Source: Aliihoeflea aestuarii | GTDB taxonomy: Bacteria > Pseudomonadota > Alphaproteobacteria > Rhizobiales > Rhizobiaceae | DNA length: 64,000 nt | NCBI RefSeq assembly: GCF_024105665.1 | Contig: NZ_JAAAMK010000004.1 | Coordinates: 62,001 to 126,000 of the forward strand | Direction: 5' to 3' | In this document: in pieces, positions 28,549-37,373 of the stretch | Position numbering within the stretch: the stretch's first letter is position 1 | How the letters are laid out: each line of letters starts with the position of its first letter | The notes under the pieces: model-generated | The model's input: the letters and a program-made list of their open reading frames with translations, nothing else | The model's database searches: none | Told to the model about the DNA's origin: nothing | Translations under genes and position numbers: made by a program

Positions 28549-30180
28549 TCAGTCGCCCTTGGCCATTGCCGGCGGGCCGCCGAGCGCGTCTTCGCCGACA
28601 TAGGCTTTCGGCAGGTTCGTCTCGGCTTCCTTTTCGGTCTCGTACCATTGCTCATAGCGGTAGAGGACGAGTTGGTCGCGCGAGAGGCCGCGCAGGAGGC
28701 CGTACATCATCACCAGAATGACGAAGGCGAAGGGGAAGCCTGCCACGACGGCCGCCGCCTGCAAGGCCGACAGCCCACCGGCAAGCAGCAATACCGCCGC
28801 GATGGCGCCCTCGCTGATCGCCCAGAACATGCGCTGAATCTTCGGTGGATCAGCCTCGCCGCCGGCCGTCAGCATGTCGATGACGAAACTCGCGCTGTCG
28901 GATGACGTGACGAACCACATGACGATCATGACAATCAGCAGGCCTGTGATCACGCTCGTAAGCGGATAAAAGTCCATCAGACGAAAGATCGCGTTTCCAT
29001 AAGCTTCGCGTGTCACCTCGATCAGGCCGGGATTGCCTGCCAACTCCATGTTGATCGCTACACCGCCAAAGGCAGTAAACCAGAAGAACATGATCGTGGC
29101 CGGAACAAACAGCACGCCGAGCGTGAATTCGCGAATCGTGCGGCCTCGCGAAATACGCGCGATGAAGATGCCGACGAAAGGCGACCACGAAATCCACCAC
29201 GCCCAGTAGAAGATCGTCCAGTCGACCTGCCAGTTGGTCCCTGAATAGGCTTCCGACCAGAAGGAGAAATAGACGAACTCATTGATGTAGTTGCCCATAT
29301 TTTCGACGAACGAATCGAAGATGAACAAGGTGGGGCCGAAGATCACCACGAAGCCCAGAAGTGCGAACGAAAGCTGGATGTTGAAATTCGATAGGCGTTT
29401 GATGCCGGCATCGAGACCGAGCATCACCGAAACGGTCGCCAGCAGCGTGATGAAAGCGATCAGCAGGATCTGGACATACACATTGTCACCGATGCCGAAC
29501 AACGTGGTGAGGCCCGAATTGATCTGCATGACGCCAAGTCCGAGCGAGGTGACGACGCCGAACATGGTCCCGAAGACAGCGAGAATATCGACCGCATGCC
29601 CCCACGGACCATAGATGCGCTCGCCGATGATCGGGTAGAGCGCCGAACGGATCGAAAGCGGCAGCCCCTTGCGATAGTGGAAATAGGCGAGTGAACAGCC
29701 GACGACGCAATAGATCGCCCAGCCGTGAAAGCCCCAGTGCAGGAAGGTTAGAACCATGGCCTGCTCGGCCGCGGCGACGCTTTCGGGTTCCTGAAGCGGC
29801 GAATCGTAGAAATGGGTGAGCGGCTCTGCAACGCCCCAGTAGATGAGGCCGATGCCGATGCCGGCCGAAAACATCATCGCTATCCACGAAAACAGGCCGT
29901 ATTGCGCTCTTTCCGTCTGAGCGCCCAGGCGAACCGAACCGTAGGGTCCCAGCGCCAGATAGAGACTCAGAACCACGGCCATGTTGGTGACGATGATCAA
30001 AAACCAGCCGAAATAGTCGGCGATTCCCGACTGAGCGCCCGAGAATACCGCTCCCGCCGTCTCGGGAAATATCGCGCCGAAGATGATGAAACCGACGATC
30101 AGAAGCGCCGAAACGGAAAAGACCGGGACGCTCACATGGGAAAACGGCCCCAGGCGCCTGGTCGCGACTTTATCTGTCAT
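28549..30180 (-). CDS. BCCT family betaine/choline/carnitine transporter
   Basis: A 543-residue inner-membrane symporter with 12 predicted helices. The glycine-rich unwound helix (FSAGIGIGLIYWGVAEPLTHF) and the tryptophan-rich signature (FYWAWWISWSPFVGIFIARISRGRTIREF) identify the family. The adjacent ProVWX suggests an osmoprotectant substrate, most likely glycine betaine or choline. No choline dehydrogenase genes are nearby. ATG 30180. Confidence 0.93.
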   Translation of the reverse strand: MTDKVATRRLGPFSHVSVPVFSVSALLIVGFIIFGAIFPETAGAVFSGAQSGIADYFGWFLIIVTNMAVVLSLYLALGPYGSVRLGAQTERAQYGLFSWIAMMFSAGIGIGLIYWGVAEPLTHFYDSPLQEPESVAAAEQAMVLTFLHWGFHGWAIYCVVGCSLAYFHYRKGLPLSIRSALYPIIGERIYGPWGHAVDILAVFGTMFGVVTSLGLGVMQINSGLTTLFGIGDNVYVQILLIAFITLLATVSVMLGLDAGIKRLSNFNIQLSFALLGFVVIFGPTLFIFDSFVENMGNYINEFVYFSFWSEAYSGTNWQVDWTIFYWAWWISWSPFVGIFIARISRGRTIREFTLGVLFVPATIMFFWFTAFGGVAINMELAGNPGLIEVTREAYGNAIFRLMDFYPLTSVITGLLIVMIVMWFVTSSDSASFVIDMLTAGGEADPPKIQRMFWAISEGAIAAVLLLAGGLSALQAAAVVAGFPFAFVILVMMYGLLRGLSRDQLVLYRYEQWYETEKEAETNLPKAYVGEDALGGPPAMAKGD

Positions 30181-30300
30181 GAAAACGATGTCCCCCGGAG
30201 CGGATGCCCCGACTAGCTTGAATTCTGACGCACCCGTCCCTCCAACGGACGCGCCGACCGGGGGGTTAATGTGGCGGAACGGTGATGGTTCCGCCGTCGA

Positions 30301-31305
30301 TCAGTCGTAGGTCAGTTCCGTCGCTTTGCCGCCGAAGACCCGGTACGCAAAGATCGAGTAGCCGATGATGGTCGGCAGCACGAAGCAGGTTCCCACGAGG
30401 ATGATCGCGAGGCTTTCGGGCGCGGATGCGGCCTCCCAGATCGTCATGCGCTCCGGCACGACATAGGGATAGAAGGAGTAGGCCAGCCCCGCAAAGCCGA
30501 GCGTGAAAATGCCGGCGAGCGTCAGGAACGGCGTGATCGAGTGCTCGTCCTCCTTGTAGGGCAGGCGGAATGTCAGAAACCAGAGCCATACGAACATCGC
30601 GCCCGTAATGATGGGCAACGGCGCAAGCCACATGATTTCGGGCCAGGTGAACCATTTTTCGAAGATGCGCGTCGAGGCGAAGGGCGTTGCCAGCGACACG
30701 GCGACCATGCCGACGGCGGTGAAGGCCAGCGCCAGACGCAGGAATTTCACGGCCTTGCGCTGCAATTCCCCTTCCGTCTTGTAGATCAGCCAAGCCGCGC
30801 CCATCGCAGCGTAGGAGGCCGCAAGACACAGCGCCACCAGCGCGCCGAACCCGAAGGAAGCGAGGTCGCGGTCGAGGCCCAGCACATAGACGCCGAGCAT
30901 GTAGCCCTGCGCGAGCGACGCCGTGAGCGAGCCGGCAAAGAACAGGAAATTCCAGCGGCGCTTGCGATGTACCGGCACCTTCGCGCGAAAATCGAACGCC
31001 ACGCCGCGAATGATCAAGCCGAGCAGAAGCACGAAGACCGGGAGGTAGAGCGAGGTCAGTATGATGCCGTGCGCGACGGGAAACGCCACGAGCAAAAGCC
31101 CGACTGCAAGCACAAGCCACGTCTCGTTCGCATCCCAGAACGGCCCGATCGAATTGATCATCGTGTCGCGCTCGTCGTCGGTCGCGACGGCGAACAGGAT
31201 GCCGATGCCCAGATCGAACCCGTCGAGGATGACGTAGATCAGGATCGACAGCCCCATGAGACCGGCGAAGATGAGAGGCATTGCGACATGCCAGTCGATG
31301 GTCAT
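30301..31305 (-). CDS. cydB: Cytochrome bd-type (cyanide-insensitive) ubiquinol oxidase subunit II
   Basis: A 334-residue, roughly eight-helix membrane subunit (MTIDWHVAMPLIFAGLMG at the N terminus, DGFDLGIG in helix 1, GPFWDANETWLV in the next segment). The open frame extends upstream to 31401 through the palindromic repeat, but homology begins at ATG 31305. It partners CydA, encoded upstream on the same strand, with the long inverted repeat between them. Confidence 0.95.
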   Translation of the reverse strand: MTIDWHVAMPLIFAGLMGLSILIYVILDGFDLGIGILFAVATDDERDTMINSIGPFWDANETWLVLAVGLLLVAFPVAHGIILTSLYLPVFVLLLGLIIRGVAFDFRAKVPVHRKRRWNFLFFAGSLTASLAQGYMLGVYVLGLDRDLASFGFGALVALCLAASYAAMGAAWLIYKTEGELQRKAVKFLRLALAFTAVGMVAVSLATPFASTRIFEKWFTWPEIMWLAPLPIITGAMFVWLWFLTFRLPYKEDEHSITPFLTLAGIFTLGFAGLAYSFYPYVVPERMTIWEAASAPESLAIILVGTCFVLPTIIGYSIFAYRVFGGKATELTYD

Positions 31306-31341
31306 CAGATTCGTCCCCAATCGAAACGGCCATGTCGCAGC

Positions 31342-31493
31342 CCCCTCACTGGCCTGCCGGCCATCTCTCCCCTGAGGGGAGAGAGGACACGCGTCAGCCA
31401 CGCGATCGCTCCTGCAACGAAGATGATTTTAGCAGACCTCGATGCCAGCGGCTCTCTCCCCTCAGGGGAGAGATGGCCGGCAGGCCAGTGAGG
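31342..31493. repeat. Long inverted repeat, copy 2, inside cydAB
   Basis: Arms of roughly 40 bases (CCTCACTGGCCTGCCGGCC ... ATCTCTCCCCTGAGGGGAGAG and the complement) around a spacer of about 70 bases. It separates cydA from cydB, which are expected to be co-transcribed. Confidence 0.88.
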
Positions 31494-31509
31494 AGCGGCG
31501 CGAGACATC

Positions 31510-32874
31510 CTACTCCCCCGCCACCGGCTGCGACAGCGGTTCGTCCTCGACGGCGGGATCGGGCTCGTCGTCGCCTTCCTTGCCGGCTTTCAGCGCCAGA
31601 TGGGTGAGGACGCCAAGATAGACGATCATGAGCGTCAGATAGAGAAGCACGTAGATCGTCAGCGTCAACGCAACATGGGTGCCGGGCACGTCGCGGGCGA
31701 CGGCGTCGGCGGTGGTAAGCACACCCGAAACCAGCCAAGGCTGGCGGCCGATCTCGGTCGTGTACCAGCCGGCGAGCGTCGCGATCCAGCCGGAAAACGC
31801 CATTCCGGCGAAGACGTAGGCCATCGGCATCGGCAGCTTCCCGCGACGGTAGAGGTAGTAGCTGCCGACCCAGGAGCTTGCCAGCATCAGCATGCCGATA
31901 CCGACCATGATGCGGAAGCCGAAGAAGACCGGGGCGACGGGCGGATGCTCGCCCTCGAAATCGTTGAGGCCGGGGACGACCCCGTCGATCGAATGTTTCA
32001 GGATCAGGCTCGCGCCGTTCGGGACCGCGATCTCGAAACGGTTCTCGCGTGCGTCCTCGTCGGGCCAGGCAAAGAGCACCAGCGGGACGTTGGGACGCGT
32101 CTCCCAGTTCGCTTCCATCGCCGCGATCTTCTGCGGTTGGTGCTCGAGCGTGTTGAGACCATGAAGATCGCCGACGAAGATCTGCACCGGGATCAGGATC
32201 GCGCCCATATAGACGCCCGTCTTCAGCGCCTTGAACATCGAGGCGGATCGGTCGCCCTTGATATAGCGAAGTGCCGAGAGACCGGCGATCAGGAACGCCA
32301 CGGTGAGGCCGGACGCGATCAGCATATGCGTCAGGCGGTAGGGGAAGGACGGGTTCAAAACGATCTCGAACCAGTTGGTCGCATGCGCCACGCCGTCGCG
32401 CATCTCGAAACCGGCGGGCGTCTGCATCCACGAATTCAAGGCAAGAATCCAGACGGCCGACATGGTGGTGCCGAAGGCGACGAGGAAGGTCGCAACCGTG
32501 TGGACGCGGTTCGACACGCGGCGGAAACCGAACAGCATGATGCCGAGGAAGACGGCCTCAAGGAAGAACGCCGTCAGCACCTCGTAGGCGAGCAACGGAC
32601 CGGCAATATTGCCGACCGTTTCCATGAAGCCTGGCCAGTTGGTGCCGAACTGAAAGCTCATCGTGACGCCGGAGACGACGCCGAGGGCAAAGGACAGCGC
32701 GAAGACCTTCACCCAGAAGAAATAGGCTTTCATCCAGGCGTGGTCGCCTGTGCGGTTGAATTGCAGCTTGAAGAAAAGAAGGACCCAGCCGAGCGCGATG
32801 GTGATCGTCGGGAACAGGATGTGGAACGAGATGTTCGCGGCAAACTGCATCCGGGATAAAATGAGCGGATCCAT
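31510..32874 (-). CDS. cydA: Cytochrome bd-type (cyanide-insensitive) ubiquinol oxidase subunit I
   Basis: A 454-residue heme-binding subunit. The N-terminal heme-ligand helix reads SFHILFPTITIALGW, and FGRI-type and WPDEDARENRF segments are present. The quinol-binding Q-loop is short, so this is the CIO (CioA) type rather than the long E. coli type. ATG 32874 is chosen by homology (MDPLILSRMQFAANI). No cydDC or cydX is beside it. Confidence 0.95.
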   Translation of the reverse strand: MDPLILSRMQFAANISFHILFPTITIALGWVLLFFKLQFNRTGDHAWMKAYFFWVKVFALSFALGVVSGVTMSFQFGTNWPGFMETVGNIAGPLLAYEVLTAFFLEAVFLGIMLFGFRRVSNRVHTVATFLVAFGTTMSAVWILALNSWMQTPAGFEMRDGVAHATNWFEIVLNPSFPYRLTHMLIASGLTVAFLIAGLSALRYIKGDRSASMFKALKTGVYMGAILIPVQIFVGDLHGLNTLEHQPQKIAAMEANWETRPNVPLVLFAWPDEDARENRFEIAVPNGASLILKHSIDGVVPGLNDFEGEHPPVAPVFFGFRIMVGIGMLMLASSWVGSYYLYRRGKLPMPMAYVFAGMAFSGWIATLAGWYTTEIGRQPWLVSGVLTTADAVARDVPGTHVALTLTIYVLLYLTLMIVYLGVLTHLALKAGKEGDDEPDPAVEDEPLSQPVAGE

Positions 32875-33014
32875 GACGCACAGTTCCTTCAACTGTTGGT
32901 GAAAAGAACATAGGCCATGAGCGCCGCGGGTCAAAGCGCCGGGCTGTCACAGGGGCGCGATGTCGCGCTGCGGCATTTTGGACGGCGCAGGACCGGCCCG
33001 ACCGGGCGCGAATG

Positions 33015-33041
33015 AAAAAGGCCGGCATCGATGCCGGCCTT
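33015..33041 (-). terminator. Terminator after the peroxiredoxin gene
   Basis: A perfect AGGCCGGCAT-CG-ATGCCGGCCT palindrome followed by TTTTT on the minus strand, 22 bases after the peroxiredoxin stop. Confidence 0.9.
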
Positions 33042-33062
33042 CGTTCACTCGGTCGCCGCCGA

Positions 33063-33722
33063 TCAGGCGCCGGGCTGTTTCGTCTTGCGCAGATAGGGGA
33101 GCACGGTCTCGTAGTCGCCGAAGCGCTTCTTCGCGTCGTCGTTGGACACGGCGGCGGTGATGATCACGTCTTCGCCCTGCTTCCAGTTGGCGGGCGTCGC
33201 CACCTGATGCTTGGCCGTCAACTGGATGGAATCGATCGCGCGCAGGATCTCGTCGAAGTTGCGACCGGTCGTCATCGGATAGGTGAGGATCAGCTTGATC
33301 TTCTTGTCCGGTCCGATGACGTAGACGGAGCGCACCGTCGCATTGTCGGCCGGGGTGCGGCCATCGGAACTGTCGCCCGCATCGTCCGGCAGCATATCGT
33401 AGAGCTTGGCGATCTTCAGGTCCTTGTCGCCGATCAGCGGATAGTCGACCGAATGGCCGGTCGCGATCTTGATGTCTTCCTTCCACTTGCCGTGGTCGGA
33501 AACCGGATCGACCGAGATGCCGATGATCTTGACGCCGCGCTTGTCGAATTCGGGCGCGATGCCGGCCATGGTGCCGAGCTCGGTCGTGCAGACCGGCGTG
33601 AAATTTTTCGGGTGCGAGAAGAGCACGGCCCAGCCATCACCGATCCATTCGTGGAAATTGATCGTGCCTTGCGTCGTCTCGGCGGTGAAGTCCGGGGCGG
33701 TCTGATTGATGCGCAGGCTCAT
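33063..33722 (-). CDS. 1-Cys peroxiredoxin (Prx6-type)
   Basis: Reduces hydroperoxides. The 219-residue protein has the peroxidatic cysteine C45 in NFTPVCTTELG and no other cysteine, so it is the 1-Cys class. The long C-terminal arm typical of Prx6 (NWKQGEDVIITAAV) is present. It is transcribed alone, toward its own terminator, with the Abhydrolase_9 gene upstream on the same strand. Confidence 0.95.
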   Translation of the reverse strand: MSLRINQTAPDFTAETTQGTINFHEWIGDGWAVLFSHPKNFTPVCTTELGTMAGIAPEFDKRGVKIIGISVDPVSDHGKWKEDIKIATGHSVDYPLIGDKDLKIAKLYDMLPDDAGDSSDGRTPADNATVRSVYVIGPDKKIKLILTYPMTTGRNFDEILRAIDSIQLTAKHQVATPANWKQGEDVIITAAVSNDDAKKRFGDYETVLPYLRKTKQPGA

Positions 33723-33791
33723 GTGACATTCCCTTCGTTGTGGTTGGGGGAAATATGAGAAGCGGGGTGCCCGACGGCAAGGATGGATTTT

Positions 33792-35468
33792 TCAGTCTGC
33801 GCCTTCGGGGCGCGGTCGATCGGCGAAATGATCCTTCAAACGCGCAACATCGTTCTCCTGCCACCCATCCGGCTCGGTCAGCGATATCCAGGCGTCGATA
33901 TAATCCTCGGGCGCGTAGACATGGCCGAAGCCGATCGGCGTCGTCGTCGCCAGCGCCATGTCGAGGCCGAGCTGCAAAAGGGTGACGACCGGCGTCCAGC
34001 GCAAGGCGGGCGACACGTCCGGGGCGCGCTCGCCACTCATCCAGTCGGGCTCACGGTAGATCGAGGACGGCTGGAAGAAGGTGACGGGGTCGCTGCCATA
34101 TTGCAGATAGACGATGCGCATCGGCCCCCATTGCGCGAAACCGTCGTCGAGCCGGTCGTGCTGGTTGGTGAAGCGGATGACGGACCCGTCGCCGAAGCGC
34201 GGTAGCCAGGCCGGCGAGCCGGGCTGACGATCGTCCATCGCGCGCCGCCATGTGGGTGTCGAATAGGGCGGGCCGCTCCACAGCGCGCCCTGGAACGGAT
34301 CGCCGACGATGTCGAAGAGATCGACCGAGAGGTCGGAGTTCAGCGCGCCGAGGCTGAGGCCATGGAGATAGAGACGCGGACGCGCATTGTCGGGCAGCGA
34401 ACTCCAGTAGCGATAGACCTCGGCGAAGATCGCGCGCGCGGTTTCAGCGCCGTAGCCAGGCTCGATCAGCAAGGAAAGCCAGCTCGTAAGGTAGGAATAT
34501 TGAACCGCCACCGACGCGATGTCGCCATCGTGGAGATATTCCAGCGTGTCCATGGCCGCCGGATCGATCCATCCGGTGCCGGTGGGTGTGACGAGAACCA
34601 CGATCTCGCGGTCGAACGCGCCGACGCGGATCATCTCGGCAAGCGCCAGCCGCGCGCGCTCGGCGTGGGTCTCGGCCGAGTTGAGCCCGACATAGACGCG
34701 CAGCGGCTCTTCCGCCTGCCTGCCGGTGAAGGCCGAAATATCGCGGCCTGTCGGCCCTTCGCCAACGAAGCGGCGTCCCATGCGGCCAAGCTCGTTCCAG
34801 TTGACCAGCGAGGCTTCGCTGCCGGTCTTGAGCGGATCGGCTGGGCGGGCAAGATCGGTCTGGATCAGCGCGTCGAGCTGGCGGAACGAGGTGTCGGCCG
34901 CGCGCAGGCCGTAGCGGAAGACGACGCCGTCGACGACCGAGAAGAACAGGATCGCGGCGACGGCGACGCCCAGGACGTTTGCGATGCGCGGCGGGATATG
35001 CCGCTTCATGCGGCCCGACGAGACGGTGCGTATCAGGGAGAAAAGACGCGCCACCATGAGGATGACGAAGAAGACGGCGAACGCGATGCCGCCGACTTCG
35101 AGCGGCCGGCCCGTCTCGACCGGCTCCAGCCCCATCGGCAGGCGGATGGAGTTCTGCCACTCAGACGCCTTCCACAGAAAGATCGCGACGACGACGCCGC
35201 AGATCGCCGCTGCCGACCATTTCGTCAGCCGCTCCACGAGAAGCGAAAACGGCGGCAGGCCCATATAGACCCACAGCCAGCGCAGGAAGACGCCGATGCC
35301 GTATCCCGCCGCGAAGGAACAGCCGGAAAGCAGCCCCTGAAGCTGGTAGGAACGCGGCAGGAGGCTCGGCGTCAGAGAAAAGGCGAACAGCAGCGTGCCG
35401 ATCAGCACGCCGACGGAGCAGAAGGACCGCCCCATCCGCATCAACCTGCCCGCGACGATCCTTTGCAC
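33792..35468 (-). CDS. Membrane-anchored alpha/beta-hydrolase (Abhydrolase_9 family)
   Basis: A 558-residue protein. The N terminus holds four to five hydrophobic helices (about 15-190, LTPSLLPRSYQLQGLLSGCSFAAGY) and the C-terminal half an alpha/beta-hydrolase domain. The nucleophile elbow is LYLHGLSLGALNS (G-L-S-L-G), and HGDRL-like and FGHVYAPEDYIDAW segments follow. This two-domain layout is that of the Abhydrolase_9_N/Abhydrolase_9 family, whose substrate is unknown. The frame begins with GTG 35468; in-frame ATGs follow at residues 10 and 12. Confidence 0.85.
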   Translation of the reverse strand: MQRIVAGRLMRMGRSFCSVGVLIGTLLFAFSLTPSLLPRSYQLQGLLSGCSFAAGYGIGVFLRWLWVYMGLPPFSLLVERLTKWSAAAICGVVVAIFLWKASEWQNSIRLPMGLEPVETGRPLEVGGIAFAVFFVILMVARLFSLIRTVSSGRMKRHIPPRIANVLGVAVAAILFFSVVDGVVFRYGLRAADTSFRQLDALIQTDLARPADPLKTGSEASLVNWNELGRMGRRFVGEGPTGRDISAFTGRQAEEPLRVYVGLNSAETHAERARLALAEMIRVGAFDREIVVLVTPTGTGWIDPAAMDTLEYLHDGDIASVAVQYSYLTSWLSLLIEPGYGAETARAIFAEVYRYWSSLPDNARPRLYLHGLSLGALNSDLSVDLFDIVGDPFQGALWSGPPYSTPTWRRAMDDRQPGSPAWLPRFGDGSVIRFTNQHDRLDDGFAQWGPMRIVYLQYGSDPVTFFQPSSIYREPDWMSGERAPDVSPALRWTPVVTLLQLGLDMALATTTPIGFGHVYAPEDYIDAWISLTEPDGWQENDVARLKDHFADRPRPEGAD

Positions 35469-35549
35469 TTTTCCGCCTCACCGATCTCTCGCGACCTTAT
35501 TGCCATCGGTGGGGGCGGTTCGTCCATCAGCTTATGCGGGGCTAAACAC

Positions 35550-36746
35550 CTATCGCGCAAACCAGCCCGGCAAGAGGCGGCCATCCTCGAAGAAGCGGTC
35601 GCGCTCCCGCCATATCGCGGGAAGCGCCAGCAGCGCGATCGAGACCAGCGCGATGACCGTCTTGGTCAGCTGCGAAAGCTCCGGCGTGCGCTGATCGACA
35701 TAGTAGACAGCGTATACGATCACGACATGCCAGACATAGACATGCAGCGAGTGGCGACCGAGAAGCTGGAGGAAGCGCAGCGTGAAGACCCAGTTGAAGA
35801 CATTGCCGACGGCCCGCACGATGCGGTTTTCGTGGGCGGGCCCGGCCACGACGAGCCATGCGACGCCATAGGCGACGGCCAGGAAATTGACGAGATAGAC
35901 GGGGCCGAAATCGGCGCGGATCTCCATGGTGGCGAATTTGCCGATCATGAAATCCGGCATCAGGCCATGCGCCGTCGCGACTCTCAACGGAACGAAGAAG
36001 ACGACGAAGGCGAGTGCGGCCTTGGGCAAAAGCCGGCGTTTCGGCGACAACCAGTAGTCCCAGTCGATCTTGTCCTGCGCGGTCAATGTGCCGAGCACGA
36101 CGGCGGAAAAGAAGATGACCTGCCAGCCGAGCATGTTGAAGGAAACGCGCACGCCCTGATCGTCGGTGCCCATGAAAAGCTGGTTGAGCGGTTCGGTGAC
36201 GATCGTCTGGAGGCCAAGCTGCGCCGCCATCCAAGCGATGAAGGAAGCGACCAGAACCGTCGCCCATTTGCCCTGGATCACCAGCCAGATCACTAGAGGC
36301 GCAATCAGCATGTAGACCGTATATTGCGGCAGGATATCCATGAAGGTCGGCTGGAAGATGAAGGTCGCGACCGCGACGAGGCGCGTCGGATCGGAAAAGC
36401 TCGTGTCGCCGAGCCAGTTCCACCACGCCTCATAGCCGCCCGGCAGAACCATGCGGGCCAGAAGCACCGCGATCACCAGCCCCATCGCATAGCGATAAAG
36501 CTCGAACGCGCGGGAATAGACTTTCTTCGATCCCTCCCAGCGGCCGTATTTGAGCATCTTGCGCGCATAGACCAGCCCGATCAGGAGACCGGACAGGAAG
36601 ACGAAGCCCTGTGCATCCTCGACGAAGGCAAGTTGACGATGGTTGATTTCGACCAACCAGTATCCGCCCACAAAAACCAGATGATTGATGAGCATGAAAA
36701 CGAGAAAATAGCCTCGCATTCCATCGATAATGTCGAGGCGTCTCAC
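35550..36746 (-). CDS. opgC: OpgC-family protein (periplasmic glucan succinyl/acyl transfer)
   Basis: A 398-residue polytopic protein starting with the OpgC signature RRLDIIDGMRGYFLVFMLINHLV and ending with the family's histidine-rich LGRHSLHVYVWHVVIVYAVYY. In Rhizobiales, OpgC substitutes osmoregulated periplasmic (cyclic beta-) glucans with succinyl groups. GTG start at 36746. No glucan synthase is in the window, so the substrate is by family only. Confidence 0.88.
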   Translation of the reverse strand: MRRLDIIDGMRGYFLVFMLINHLVFVGGYWLVEINHRQLAFVEDAQGFVFLSGLLIGLVYARKMLKYGRWEGSKKVYSRAFELYRYAMGLVIAVLLARMVLPGGYEAWWNWLGDTSFSDPTRLVAVATFIFQPTFMDILPQYTVYMLIAPLVIWLVIQGKWATVLVASFIAWMAAQLGLQTIVTEPLNQLFMGTDDQGVRVSFNMLGWQVIFFSAVVLGTLTAQDKIDWDYWLSPKRRLLPKAALAFVVFFVPLRVATAHGLMPDFMIGKFATMEIRADFGPVYLVNFLAVAYGVAWLVVAGPAHENRIVRAVGNVFNWVFTLRFLQLLGRHSLHVYVWHVVIVYAVYYVDQRTPELSQLTKTVIALVSIALLALPAIWRERDRFFEDGRLLPGWFAR

Positions 36747-36977
36747 TCGATAATCACTCTCGCTGTTTTCATTGTCGGGTCCATCAGCTGCTGCCGGCGG
36801 ACCTTGGGCCGCAAACTACTGTAATTCGCCAACGCGAAGCGTCACGAATGGTTGCCACGAGTCACGCAAAGACCGTGCCCGATCCCGCAAGATCACTCGC
36901 AATTTATTTCGATATGTTACATTTCGTGCTACGTTTTTGGTGTCGTGCACGGGTGCGGCGAATCAAAGGGGAAGAAA

Positions 36978-37322
36978 ATGCAATTTCCAGAATGGGTTAA
37001 GCCAGCCCTCGGCGGCGCCGCAGGCGGCGCGATCGCTCTCGCAATCGTGGGATTTTCATGGGGTGGCTGGGTCACGGCGAGCACCGCGCAGACCATGGCG
37101 AACAGCGCATCGAACGACGCCGTCGTCGCGGCGCTCATCCCGCATTGCCTGGCGCGCGCGGAAAACGACCCGGAAGCATCGGTCGTGCTCGCCGAACTGA
37201 AGGACGCAAGGGCCAGCGGCCGCCGCGCAATCGTCGAAAGGGCTGGATGGGCGACGCCGATCAACGAAGAACGCCCGAACCGCGCGCTGGCACAGGCATG
37301 CCAGGAAGCGCTTTCCTCGTAA
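36978..37322 (+). CDS. Small membrane-anchored protein of unknown function
   Basis: A 114-residue protein with one N-terminal hydrophobic helix rich in glycine/alanine (about residues 10-35, GGAAGGAIALAIVGFSWGGW) and a soluble C-terminal part containing two cysteines (PHCLARAEN; AQACQEAL). ATG 36978 has AAGGGGAAG upstream. Similar proteins occur in Rhizobiales without a known role. Confidence 0.75.
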   Translation: MQFPEWVKPALGGAAGGAIALAIVGFSWGGWVTASTAQTMANSASNDAVVAALIPHCLARAENDPEASVVLAELKDARASGRRAIVERAGWATPINEERPNRALAQACQEALSS

Positions 37323-37332
37323 GGTTTTCATA

Positions 37333-37369
37333 TCGGAGGCGGCGCGTTTCGCACGGGTCGCCTCCGATT
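37333..37369. terminator. Hairpin between convergent genes
   Basis: ATCGGAGGCG and CGCCTCCGAT arms around a 17-base loop, just after the stop of the small membrane protein and facing prfC. It has no long T tract, so termination is plausible but not certain. Confidence 0.5.
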
Positions 37370-37373
37370 GGCC

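Noticed and set aside
33063-33722. 2-Cys peroxiredoxin
   Set aside because: Only one cysteine (C45) exists in the protein, so it is the 1-Cys type.
34362-36296. 644-codon plus-strand frame
   Set aside because: Spans the antisense of the Abhydrolase_9 and OpgC genes, with low-complexity charged product.
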